This document shows positions 8,147 through 16,824 of a stretch of 24,474 bases of DNA, one piece after another. Under the pieces are notes generated by a model that was not told the DNA's origin, ran no database searches, and saw only the letters and a list, made by a program, of their open reading frames with translations. Source of the stretch: UBA6164 sp964527325. GTDB taxonomy: Bacteria; Patescibacteriota; Gracilibacteria; BD1-5; UBA6164. The stretch is from contig CAZGNU010000021.1 in the NCBI GenBank assembly GCA_964527325.1, positions 1 through 24,474 on the forward strand, in the 5' to 3' direction. Made by a program: the position numbers and the translations under genes. How positions within the stretch are numbered: position 1 is the stretch's first letter; the number at the start of each line of letters is the position of its first letter.

Positions 8147-9167
8147 ATTTAATATCAATATTAATTATTGGCTTCACTCAATATAATTTAATTTTTTTCT
8201 TTTTTCATTTCAACTGATTAAATCATAAATTTTCTATTGTAAATTTACTTTTATCCTTTATTAAATTATAAGTTTTATCTGAAATTAATATATTATTTCT
8301 AAATGCCCTTGTTAATCATTCAATTCTTGATGCAGTATTAACAATATCTCAAATTATTGTTATCTCCATTCTTTCTGATGATCATATTGTTCAAAGTATA
8401 ACTTCTCATGAATTTATTCAAATTCAGATTGAAATTTTTTTTCAGATTTCTGAAATTTGAAATTTTTTTATAAAGTTTTGTATTTCTATTGCTGACTTAA
8501 TTGCTAAGTCTGACTCTTCCCCATCAAACACAATCATTATACCATCTCATAAGAATTTGTCAACATATCATCAATTTCTCTTAATTACATCAACAATTCC
8601 CTCAAAATAAGTATTTAATAATGACAAAGATTTATCCGGTGATAATTTTTCAGTCATTGATGTAAATCATATAATATCTAAAAACATGACATTTAATTGC
8701 TTTTTAACAGAAAGACCTAAAGATATTTTATCTGTTCACATGTGCCCTATTTCTTTTAAAAATAACTCGGGAATAAATTTTATAAATACATTCTTAAGAT
8801 CTTCATAATCCTTTGCAATTAAATTTTTACTAACATACATATTTTTAAACAACTTATATGTATCCTCATTTTCCTTGAATGATAATTTTTTTAAAAGAAT
8901 ATTTTTTATTTCGTAATTTCTTCATCATAACACAGATCCATTAAGAGTTTTCATATGCTCTTTTCAATCTGAAAATTCATTAATATATTCTTTATTTAAA
9001 ATATAAAACAAAATAAACATTATAATATTTATAAAGAAAAATAATGCTTTATGTTGATATAAAACATTTGAAAAAAAGAAAAAACAATCAATTATTATAA
9101 TTAATATAAAGAATAATTGATTAATTTTTAATATACTTTTTTTAATTTTTATTATTAAATTATTCAT
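8145..9167 (-). CDS. Membrane-bound class III adenylate/guanylate cyclase
   Basis: A 340-residue protein with two N-terminal membrane helices (about 12-32 and 40-57), a charged linker of some 100 residues, and a C-terminal class III nucleotidyl cyclase domain (about 155-330). The domain shows 'VMFLDIIGFTSMTEKLSP' with metal ligand Asp164, 'GGYVDKFLGDGIMIVFDG' with Lys204 and metal ligand Asp208, 'ISIGIGINSGEVILGTIGS', and 'MEITIIGDIVNTASRIEG' with Thr270, Asn277 and Arg281. The Lys/Thr pair at the base-recognition positions is that of class IIIb cyclases such as soluble adenylyl cyclase, so cAMP is the more likely product. All six functional positions are present, so it should be active as a homodimer. 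Its ATG lies inside the end of pilT (13-bp overlap). No cAMP receptor is seen in the window. Confidence 0.93.
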
Positions 9168-10153
9168 TTATTTTTAAGATTACTTAAACATGTTTTCATT
9201 GTATACATTCAATCAGAACCTCATGTTTCGATTGCAGAATTAATTTGATGAGTAACTCATTTTCTAACCATATTTGAAATAGTGCTATTATTTACAAGTA
9301 ATTCAGTAGCTAACACTCTCCCCTTCCCATCTTTGGTCTTAATTAAGTCCTGCCAAACAACTCATACAAGTGATTCAGCTAATTGTGATTTAATTTGCTC
9401 TTTTTCATCTCAAGGAAACATATCAATAATACGTGAAATACTTCTAGCTGCACCAGATGTATGAAGAGTAGCAAGTACTAAATTTCAGGTTTCAGCTGCC
9501 CTTAATGCTAATTTAAAAGTTTCTAAATCTCTCATTTCTCAAAGCATTATTACATCTGAAGATTGTCTTAATGCATATTTTAAACCATTATCAAAAGATT
9601 TTGTATTTACTCAAACCTCTCTCTGTTCAACTAAAGATTTATTATTTTTGAATATAAACTCTACTGGATCCTCTACAGTAACAATATGTTTTGATGATTT
9701 TGAATTAATTGTATTAATTAATGTAGCTAAAGTTGTTGATTTTCAAGAACCAACACCTCATGTAACTAAAATTAATCCATTTTTTATATTTATTAAATCA
9801 AATAATTTTTCTGGTAATCATAATTCTTTTAATGATGGTAAAATATTTTTTATTGGTCTAAAAACAATTCAAATACCATTTTGTGTATGAAAAACATTTG
9901 CTCTATATCTGTTATATCATTTTAATTCAACAGAAAAATCAAGTTCTAATTTTTCTTGAAATACATTTTTTTGATTTTCATTCATTATCGAAGATATTTC
10001 TTTTGTTAATATTTCATTAGTAAGTTCTTCAAAATCATCAATATAAAAAATATCTCAATTTAATTTAAAACAAGGTTTCGCTCATGAGGTTAATATAATA
10101 TCAGAAATTTTTTCATTTTCCACTGATTTTTTTAAAATTTCAGTTAAAAGCAT
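9155..10153 (-). CDS. pilT: Type IV pilus retraction ATPase
   Basis: A 332-residue secretion-superfamily hexameric ATPase that depolymerises type IV pili. An N-terminal PAS-like part ('SDIILTSGAKPCFKLNGDI') is followed by 'RYRANVFHTQNGIGIVFRPI', Walker A 'VTGGVGSGKSTT' (about 130-141, where PilT usually has GPTGSGKS), 'HIVTVEDPVEFIF', Walker B 'DVIMLGEMRDLETF', the His box 'LATLHTSGAARSI', and a PilT-type C-terminus ('LATELLVNNSTISNMV'). The GEMRD motif and short length point to PilT rather than the PilB/GspE extension ATPase, which also has a tetracysteine zinc site absent here. It has its own promoter (10187-10215), and the cyclase gene overlaps its 3' end by 13 bp. A prepilin gene is divergently placed upstream. 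Confidence 0.93.
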
Positions 10154-10186
10154 ATAAAAAAAGATTATTTAAATAATATATAATAA

Positions 10187-10215
10187 ATTATACTATATTG
10201 TCTGGAAATTTACAA
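10187..10215 (-). promoter_or_regulatory. Predicted promoter of pilT-cyclase
   Basis: TTGTAA (10210-10215) and consensus TATAAT (10187-10192), 17 bp apart, on the minus strand; the -10 box is about 33 bp before the pilT ATG. A weaker plus-strand set (TTACAA 10210-10215, TATAAA 10234-10239) may serve the divergent prepilin gene. Confidence 0.7.
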
Positions 10216-10265
10216 AAAAATGAGTACAATAATTATAAATTTAAATGTATAATTATATATTAATA

Positions 10266-10670
10266 ATGAAAGGAAAAAAAGCTTTTTCATTAGTTGAGGT
10301 TATTATAGCAACAAGCATACTAACAATTGCAGTATTTTGAGTTTACAAATTAATCTGAGAAAATACAAAAATTATCAGTAACTCTTCTGATTTAATACAG
10401 GTTAATTCCCTATTTTCAGTACTAGAAGAATGTATAGAAAATCTTTGATTTAATAATCTTAAAAGCTCTAATGATATAAGTTATTTTTTTAATTTTTGAA
10501 ATGATTTATCAGAATGTAATACATGAACTTTTGACACAGAAATAGATAATATTAATTATAAATTTTTATGAAATATAACTAATTCTTGATCAAATTTTAT
10601 TGATTGGGAGTTAGAAATAACTTCAGAAAAAACAAGAACTATTACATGAAGTTATAAACAAATAAAATAA
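10266..10670 (+). CDS. Type IV prepilin-like protein (small)
   Basis: A 134-residue protein with a class III leader: 'MKGKKA' then 'FSLVEVIIATSILTIAVFGV'. A prepilin peptidase would cut between Ala6 and Phe7; Glu at mature position 5 is present. Ala instead of Gly before the cut is shared with the two large prepilins in this window. The rest is a short mostly polar domain with three UGA-Gly-rich loops and a pair of Cys (in 'LEECIEN' and 'SECNTG') that could form a disulfide. This fits a minor pilin or pseudopilin. It is divergent from pilT and followed at once by a terminator, so it is a single-gene unit. Confidence 0.85.
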
Positions 10671-10671
10671 A

Positions 10672-10708
10672 AGAATACTAGATAATTTATATTTAGTATT
10701 CTTTTTTT
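10672..10708 (+). terminator. Terminator of the prepilin gene
   Basis: A 9-bp perfect stem AGAATACTA/TAGTATTCT (10672-10680 with 10694-10702) followed by a T-run (10702-10708), starting 1 nt after the stop codon. Confidence 0.8.
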
Positions 10709-10726
10709 AATATTTTAAAGCGTTAA

Positions 10727-10743
10727 AGCGAGTTCCCTTCGCT
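10727..10743. repeat. GC-richer imperfect palindrome
   Basis: AGCGA/TCGCT arms around GTTCCCT. Its composition (CCC, GCG) is unlike the AT-rich flanks, as in the other short palindromes here. It may be another family of dispersed palindromic repeat; only one copy lies in the window. Confidence 0.4.
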
Positions 10744-10763
10744 CAGACTTTGTTAAATATCAA

Positions 10764-10937
10764 ATGTATTTTAGAAAATTTATTTTTTCTGTATCTGATA
10801 GTTCCGTTGAATTTGAAATTTTATTCAAAATAAAAGGATCTATTATTATTTTACTTTTTAACATTTTTTTTTATATTTATATTATAATAATTGTTATTAG
10901 GAGATGAAAAAGTAACAACTCCTCAGAAATAATTTAA
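10764..10937 (+). CDS. Possible small single-pass membrane protein
   Basis: An ORF of 57 residues in code 25: a polar N-terminus ('MYFRKFIFSVSDSSVEFEI'), one hydrophobic helix of about 20 residues from residue 25 ('GSIIILLFNIFFYIYIIII'), then a basic stretch 'RRGKSNNSSEII'. The positive-inside rule would put the C-terminus in the cytoplasm. It contains one UGA. It fills the only otherwise empty space between the prepilin terminator and ruvC. AT-rich DNA easily encodes hydrophobic stretches by chance, so it may not be real; no homology is recognised. Confidence 0.4.
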
Positions 10938-10971
10938 GTATACATATATATTATCCCATATAAAAGATGTG

Positions 10972-11001
10972 TTGTCAAATATATAGTTTACTTTTTATAG
11001 A
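10972..11001 (+). promoter_or_regulatory. Predicted promoter of ruvC
   Basis: TTGTCA (10972-10977) and TATAGA (10996-11001) with an 18-bp spacer. The leader would be only about 8 nt, in line with the lack of Shine-Dalgarno sites here. Confidence 0.4.
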
Positions 11002-11015
11002 TAATATGTATAATA

Positions 11016-11492
11016 ATGTTAATTCTTTGAATTGATCCATGAACAACAACCACTGGTTATGCTCTAATTAAAAAGGAAAATAACAACTTTTCGCTTATTG
11101 ATTATTGAATTTTAAAAACTACACCAAAAATACCACTTTCTGAGAAAATTTTAGAAATTTGAACAGATATTAGTGAAATAATAAATAATTTTAATCCTGA
11201 TATAGTTTCAGTAGAAAAATTATTCTTTCAAACTAATTTAAAGACATGAATTGATGTAGCTCAAGCTAGATGAGTAGTTATTTACGAAATAATGAAAAAA
11301 AATAAAACTTTACTTGAATATACTCCTCTACAAGTAAAAAAAGCAATTACATGAAACTGAAAAGCAAACAAATTACAACTCCAAAATGCAATAAAAATGC
11401 TTTTTAATCTTGATTCAATACCTAAACCCGATGATGCAGCTGATGCTATTTGACTTGCATACATGTGATGATTAAATTCAAACAACATATAA
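11016..11492 (+). CDS. ruvC: Holliday junction resolvase RuvC
   Basis: A 158-residue dimeric endonuclease that resolves four-way DNA junctions together with RuvAB. The RNase H-fold signature is complete: 'LILGIDPGTTTTGYAL' with catalytic Asp7, 'DIVSVEKLFFQTNLKTGIDV' with Glu67, 'YTPLQVKKAITGNGKANKLQ', and 'PKPDDAADAIGLAYMGG' with Asp140 and Asp143, matching the E. coli D7/E66/D138/D141 tetrad. UGA codes for the Gly residues in 'LGIDPG'. The length is slightly below the usual 160-175. It is followed by a weak AT-rich terminator and an unknown gene on the same strand. Confidence 0.97.
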
Positions 11493-11510
11493 TTGATTAA
11501 AACATAAATA

Positions 11511-11542
11511 AATGATAAAATATACATAATTATCATTTTTTT
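11511..11542 (+). terminator. Weak terminator after ruvC
   Basis: An 8-bp AT-rich stem AATGATAA/TTATCATT (11511-11518 with 11530-11537) followed by a T-run to 11542. The low GC makes it weak; readthrough into the next gene is plausible. Confidence 0.5.
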
Positions 11543-11548
11543 ATTAAT

Positions 11549-12520
11549 ATGAATTTTTTAAAGTACATTAAAAAAGATACTTTTAATGATATTAAGAGTA
11601 TTGTGACAGAATTAGATAGACTCAATAAAAACGATGAATTACTTCAATCATCAGTAAAATTTTTGATGATAAAAACTGAAGAATTTAAGTCAAATTGAAA
11701 ATTAGAAGATTATGAAATTGATTATATAAATAAGCAGATAATTTTCCATAAAAAACTTGCAATTATAAAAACAAAATACGAGCAAACAAAGTTAAAACTA
11801 TCTATAAAATCAAGAGAAAGAATTGATGAATTATATGAAAATACAGAATGAACAACTATATGAAAAAATGAAATAAATTATTTGAAATGAAAAATTAAAA
11901 CAGAAACCTTAAAAATAACTGATACTAAAATTTCAAATAATACGTATAGGGATTTTATTGAAACTAACATAAATATAAAATGGAAGAGTGAGACTATTTA
12001 TGAAACCTGAGAAATAAAATTATTTTATGATTTATTTACTAAATATTATTTGGATTTATTAGAAGTTAGTTTTTCAGAAAAAGAATTACAGGATATGCAT
12101 GAAATAAATAAGGAGAAATGATTAATTATATCAGATGATCACATAAAAAATATATTATATCAAATTTTTAATAATTTTTCAGAACAATTAATTAATTTTA
12201 ATAACGACTTAATTATTCTTACTTGATGAAACAATATAGAAATAAAAATTTCAAGTATAAAAAGAAAAGTATCTCAGGATAGAATAAAAGAAGAACAAAA
12301 AGTAAAAAAGGAGTCTGAAAAAAAATTTAAAATTACAAAGATTGATAAAATTATAGCAGACTGAGATATTTACAAAAAAACTAAAAAAATATTTATACTA
12401 GAAGCACTCAAAGAAAAAATTATTACAAAGGATTATTTATTATTAACTTCAGAAAAGATTCCATGATTCAATTATATTGATTTCATGAATAATTACTGAC
12501 TTTTCAGAAACAATAAGTAA
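11549..12520 (+). CDS. Hypothetical protein, charged and helical
   Basis: 323 residues, not recognised. It is rich in Lys, Glu and Ile, with no signal peptide or membrane segment. The N-terminal 110 residues look like two or three long helices, possibly coiled coil ('IKSIVTELDRLNKNDELL', 'LAIIKTKYEQTKLKLSIKSR'). A second charged helical stretch with many Lys/Glu pairs lies near residues 235-265 ('RKVSQDRIKEEQKVKKESEK'). The final 60 residues ('DYLLLTSEKIPGFNYIDFM') could be a small globular or DNA-binding unit. It starts 56 bp after ruvC, and its last 44 bp overlap the transglycosylase-like frame. UGA-Gly use is the same as in its neighbours, so it is a resident gene. Confidence 0.8.
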
Positions 12521-13178
12521 AACATATCTGGATTTATTTTCAGAAAAAGTTATCTGAACGGTAGTAAAATTAGAATGAAAAGAAATAAAAATTACAAAGA
12601 ATTTTATTGAAACACATAAAAATGATATATTAAATAATTTATTAGTTTTTAATAAAATTATTGTTTGAATTGAAAGTGAATGAATTAATCAAGATAATAA
12701 AAACTGAAGTTGAGCAAAGTGATATTTCCAATATAAAACAAATAATTGAGCAACCGATAGATCAAAGGCAGAATACGATTCATTTGAAACAGCCTTAAGG
12801 AGAAATTATAGATATTTATCATGAATTAATCCTGCTAAAATATGAAAAGAAAAGTTAAAAAAACATGCAAAAGTACCTGATTGGATAGTTGATGCTTATA
12901 ATCATTGACACTTTGACCCAAAAGAGTTATCTGTAATTAAACAAAATAATATGTTTATTATTGATTTATTCGAAAATTGAAAAATTATTAGAAACTGAAA
13001 AAATAAACAATATAGGAACAGAATCAAGGACTATATGTGATTAGTTTGAATATGAAATCTTTGGTCTGTGGAAAAATTTTATAATTTATTTCATCATACA
13101 GCACCAGATAAAGCAACAAGAAGAAGAATGAGGTTTTATAAAAGAAAATATAGTAAAGAACTTAAGAGGCTTGATTAA
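12477..13178 (+). CDS. Lytic transglycosylase-like protein, start uncertain
   Basis: About 233 residues if translation starts at the TTG at 12477; there is no ATG in this frame between the previous in-frame stop and the conserved core. The core 'GIESEGINQDNKNGSGAKGY' then 'FQ' matches the SLT/lysozyme-like pattern, ES near the catalytic Glu (here Glu66) and GA-x-G-x-(F/M)Q. The C-terminal half has 'HFDPKELSVIKQNNMFIIDL' and 'YNLFHHTAPDKATRRRM', as seen in transglycosylase-domain proteins of CPR bacteria. It would cleave peptidoglycan glycan strands, but no signal peptide is visible. It overlaps the upstream gene by 44 bp in the +1 frame. Options are a non-ATG start (TTG, ATA or ATT), translational coupling, or a frameshift fusion with the upstream gene. 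A large terminator follows. Confidence 0.75.
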
Positions 13179-13183
13179 GTATT

Positions 13184-13238
13184 AGTATGTAATTATAATT
13201 AAAAGCTTGATTTTTAATTATAATTACATACTCTTTTA
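13184..13238 (+). terminator. Very long perfect terminator hairpin
   Basis: A 21-bp uninterrupted stem (13184-13204 with 13212-13232), a 7-nt loop and a T-rich tail. It ends the ruvC to transglycosylase run and insulates the tRNA gene 16 bp further on. Confidence 0.8.
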
Positions 13239-13254
13239 TTACACTAAAAAATAT

Positions 13255-13331
13255 AAGGACCTAGCTTAATTAGAAGAGTGTTCGGATTCCGACCCCGAAA
13301 AGCGTAGGTGCAATTCCTACGGTCCTTGCCA
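13255..13331 (+). tRNA. tRNA with anticodon CCG (Arg by standard code, probably Trp here)
   Basis: 77 nt including encoded CCA. The acceptor AAGGACC/GGTCCTT pairs perfectly, G is the discriminator, the T stem is GTAGG/CCTAC, and the D arm is GCTT...GAGT with wobble pairs. The anticodon stem TTCGG/CCGAA leaves a 9-nt loop, or a 7-nt loop TTCCGAC with an A-C mismatch at its base; either way the anticodon is CCG (13289-13291), preceded by T33 and followed by A37. Odd points: the T-loop reads TGCAATT, with G where nearly all tRNAs have U55, and the D-loop has AG instead of G18G19, so the usual elbow contact is lost. A1-U72 with G73 is the pattern of bacterial tRNA-Trp rather than tRNA-Arg, which normally starts with G1-C72. 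It decodes CGG. Confidence 0.85.
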
Positions 13332-13347
13332 TTAATAGAAAAATAGA

Positions 13348-14142
13348 ATGAAAAAATTAAAAAATTATTGATTTGATTGGGATGATAATGTTGTCCATAT
13401 GCCAACAAAAATTTATTTATTAAAAGATTGAGAAAGAATTAGTGTTTCAACATCTGAATATGCTAAAATAAGAACAAAATTATGAAATAATTGATTTCAA
13501 CTATTACCAAATGAAAACTCTTTTAGTGATTTCACTAAACAATGAGATGAACAATTTAAAATAGATTCACTAAATGCAAAATCAGGACCATCATGGATAG
13601 ATTTTGTTAAATGTATTAATAGTGCAAGTGTATTTTCAATAATAACTGCTAGGTGACATACTAGACCAATAATCAAGAATACTATCAAAGAAATGATTAA
13701 AGCTAATCATAATGGAATTAATCGTAATTTATTATCAGAATTAATGTATTTTTTTCAACATCAAGCCAAAAAAAAGTGACAAGATATTGTATTAACTAAA
13801 AATAAAGATATTTTACTTGAACAATATTTGGATTTAGCAAAGTTTTATCCAGTATCAAATGAAAATGTAAATCAAGAATTATGAATTAATTGAACAGTTT
13901 TATCCCCAGAACTTGCAAAAAAACAAGCATTATTACATTTTATTAATCATGTAAGAATAACAACAAATAGCATTACACATAAAAAATTTTCACCGCTTAT
14001 TTCAGTTGGTTTTTCAGACGATGATGAAGAAACAATAAAAAATATTAAAAATTTCATATTTAATGATAGATTTCAAGATGATATTCCGTTTCATTTATGG
14101 AGTACGTCTTCATGAAAAGTTGTAAGACATCATATTTATTAA
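13348..14142 (+). CDS. HAD-superfamily-like protein
   Basis: 264 residues, no signal peptide. Motifs fit a haloacid dehalogenase-type phosphatase: motif I 'YGFDWDDNVVHMPTKI' (Asp10, Asp12), motif II 'SVFSIITARGHTRPII' (Thr followed by a small-residue turn) and the acidic motif III 'ISVGFSDDDEETIKNI'. Between motifs II and III is a helical insert of about 110 residues that could be the cap. The product ends 'LWSTSSGKVVRHHIY'. The substrate is unknown; an acid phosphatase or polynucleotide/protein phosphatase role would be a guess. It begins 16 bp after the tRNA, with no promoter obvious between them, so the two may be cotranscribed. Start: first ATG, giving motif I within 15 residues as usual. 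Confidence 0.75.
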
Positions 14143-14148
14143 AATTAC

Positions 14149-14176
14149 TTGACATTTGATATATTTTACATATAGT
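14149..14176 (+). promoter_or_regulatory. Strong predicted promoter of the LysM transglycosylase gene
   Basis: Consensus TTGACA (14149-14154), 16-bp spacer, TATAGT (14171-14176), 27 bp before the ATG at 14204. It is the best -35 box in the window. Confidence 0.75.
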
Positions 14177-14203
14177 TACATTATAAATATTTAATGTTTT
14201 ATA

Positions 14204-15544
14204 ATGAAAACAAATATGTTAAATAAAATCAAATCATCAATAACTAAAAAAATAAAAAATAAAGCTATTTTATGAATATCTTTATGAATTTTAGCTAATG
14301 TTTGAGTAATTTTATGATGAGTCAATAACGCTAAAGCTGATTTTTTATATGAAATAAAAAGTTGAGATAATTTAACAAGAATCTCAAAAATGTTTAATGT
14401 TAAAATAAATGATATACTAACATCTAATCCTTATATAAAAGATAAAAATATAATTTTTCCATGAAAATTTATTAATATTCCAGAAAAAGAAAATAATAAA
14501 ATAAAAGAGTTAAAACCTAAAAAATATAAAGAAAAAAAGATTGTTAAAAAAAATGAAAAAGAAAAAATAAAACAATCAGAAAAAATTATATCAACAACTC
14601 ACAAAAAAAGACCTGAGTGATATAGTGAAAAAGGAAATCCAAATCAAGTCTTTACACCTGAAATTAAAGATGAAATTATAAAAAGTAAAAGATTATTTTC
14701 TCCTTTTTTTGAATATTGAAACACTTATCATTCAAAAAAAATGAAAAAAATAATTAGTAAAAATATATCTAAAAAGAAAAAGAAAAATGAAGTAGTTTGA
14801 TTATTTTTAAATGATAATGAGATTTATGGAAAAAGATATGCCATAAAAAAAATTCAAGAGATGTTTTTTGGAGCAAAAATAACAAATAAATATAATAAAA
14901 TTTTTTCAAAGAGTTGATATAAAATAACTCCTAATCAAATACTTGAATTGTATTCTAAAACTGAGACAAGTTGATGAAATTATTATGATTATTTTATTCA
15001 AGCAAAAAATGAAAAAGATCCTAAAAAAAGAAAACAACTTCTAATTAAAGCTACAAAAAGAGCTATTTGATCAGCATGAGAAGTTTGAACTTATCAAATC
15101 ACAGCTGATTGGTTATATGATACAGATAATCATTGATTAGATATTAAAGGAAATTTAGAAAAAAATACTAAGAAATTAAGAATCGATGTATATAACATAT
15201 TCTTAAAATCAATTGATGATAATCTTGATGAAGATACTCTAAATAAAAGATTAACTAAATTTGATTTAAGGTTTTCTCATAATATATGAAATGTTGTAGT
15301 TGCATCATTTTATAAAATGTATAATAAATATAACACACCTTGATTATCAGAAGATGTAAAAATTAAACTATGTTTTACTGCTTTTAATAGATGAATATGA
15401 TATGCAAATGATGTTCATAAATTATTACAAATCAATTATTCTGATTGAGCAAAATTATTAGATACTACAGATATAAATAAAAGAATGTGTTTTTTAAAAT
15501 TAGCCTCTCTAGAAAATCATTTTAAATGAATTTCTTCTGTATAA
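14204..15544 (+). CDS. LysM domain lytic transglycosylase (cell-wall hydrolase)
   Basis: 446 residues. A basic N-terminus is followed by a signal anchor at about 25-47 ('AILGISLGILANVGVILGGV') ending near 'NNAKADF'. Next comes a LysM peptidoglycan-binding module at about 49-95 ('YEIKSGDNLTRISKMFNVKI' ... 'IIFPGKFINIP') and a long Lys/Glu linker (about 100-170). The C-terminal domain (about 230-430) has a lysozyme-like layout: 'ILELYSKTETSGGNYYDYF' with the candidate catalytic Glu, 'AIGSAGEVGTYQITADWLY' as the GA-x-G-x-x-Q equivalent, 'FSHNIGNVVVASFYKMYNKY', and 'KLCFTAFNRGIGYANDVHKL' as the AYN-x-G equivalent. It is probably exported and cuts glycan strands of its own wall or a neighbour's. 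It has its own promoter and a strong terminator, so it is a single-gene unit. Confidence 0.85.
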
Positions 15545-15579
15545 AAAACCATGTATTGCAATGTAATACATGGTTTTTT
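15543..15579. terminator. Bidirectional terminator between converging genes
   Basis: A 15-bp perfect stem AAAAAACCATGTATT/AATACATGGTTTTTT (15543-15557 with 15565-15579) with a 7-nt loop. It contains parts of both stop codons (15542-15544 on +, 15578-15580 on -), so one hairpin serves two converging genes. Confidence 0.85.
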
Positions 15580-16791
15580 ATACAATTATTCAATGCTTCA
15601 TTCTTTGAACATCAAAACTTTTTGAATAAATTAATCAATCATGTAAAAGTTTTATAGCTTTTTCCATATTTTCACTTTCAATTTTAAATACCATAGATCT
15701 ATCCATAGTTCATGGAAAAACTTTTTCTATATTTATATCTCAACCTCATAAAATTGAAGCAGCTTTACCTAAAATTCATGTTTTAAGGTGTAATTTTTGT
15801 CAAATACAATAAATCAATGCTTTACTTTTCTCATAATTAATACAATCATCTCAATAATCCCCTTTTTCATTTAATGCTAACTTAATTTTATTAGAAAGAT
15901 TTTCAAGCTTTTCATCAGAAAGTCATGAATCAATAGTGAAACTAATTTCAGTATTTGTAGGAGAGATTAAAACATCAGCTATAGTATATTCTTTAACTAT
16001 TTTTAATATATCAGGTAATAATTCTATTAATTTATTTTTTCATATACTTATAGATAAAAAAATCACATCTTTTCTTCATCCAATATATTCAACTCAATTA
16101 GCTTCAGCATTTCAATTTTTATTAATTATTGTTCATTTTAATCAACCATATGAATCAAGTAAAAGAATATTAATTTCAGCATCAATTACTTCTTGTCTAA
16201 GTAAATGATTATGTAAAAGTCTAGTTTGAAATCATCTAGCTCAAATTATTTCTTTTGCAGTTAAATAATCAATAACTCAAATTAAATTAGTATTTAAGTC
16301 AACTATTCATGGATCTGCACTAACTAATCCTAGTACAGAATTTTGAACTTCAATAGTTACATCAAAAATATTAGATAAACCAACTGCTATTAACAATGAT
16401 GTTAAATACTGAGTTCATTCTCAAAATATATCCTCAATTCATTTTTTAAATCATGGAATATTTCATCAAATTATAGGTATTTTTTCTTATCAAGAATAGA
16501 GAGTGTTCTTTTTGAGATTTCCTTAGATAAAGCTGAAAATATTTCAGGTTCATCGAAAAAAACATATATTCAATCAATTATTCAAGTAAAATCCAATGTT
16601 TCAGCCATTAAACCCTTAATACCCAAATCTTCAATCACTTTTTCTTGAACATATGCTGATGAAGGCACTGCAGGGGTTACAATTACCTGATTAATTCACA
16701 TATTAAAATAATCCAAAACACCCTGAGAATTCACAACTAAATCTCAAGTATTTTTTTCTCACAACATTTTAACCCTCATTTGATTTAACAT
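15578..16791 (-). CDS. Aspartate-kinase-like protein, split by a frameshift
   Basis: Two overlapping minus-strand frames together give about 404 residues of aspartokinase type. The first runs from ATG 16789-16791 to a TAA at 16471-16473. The second is open from 16486 to the TAA at 15578-15580 and has no ATG at its head. They join at a run of six A (16480-16485), where a -1 slip or one extra A links '...SILDKKK' to 'IPIIGGNIPGFKKG'. Family signatures: 'GEGTQYLTSLLIAVGL' (usual GRGGSDYTA), 'GLVSADPGIV', 'IGARGFQTRLLHNH', and C-terminal ACT domains, one with 'LKTGILGKAASILGGGDINI'. The N-terminal KFGGTSV catalytic motif is degenerate ('VKMLGEKNTGD') and the N-lobe is short. Therefore a catalytic role in lysine/threonine synthesis is doubtful; a decaying gene or an ACT-based amino acid sensor are alternatives. 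No pathway partner lies nearby. Confidence 0.72.
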
Positions 16792-16824
16792 ATTCCCTAA
16801 ATAAAAAATTTAAATATTTTTTAT

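Noticed and set aside
8964..9167. 67-residue minus-strand ORF as a separate small membrane protein
   Set aside because: It is the N-terminal membrane part of the cyclase, cut off by reading UGA as stop.
13255..13331. tRNA read with anticodon TCC (Gly)
   Set aside because: A 7-nt loop placing TCC at 34-36 breaks the anticodon stem (pairs 27-43 to 29-41 fail); CCG keeps the stem.
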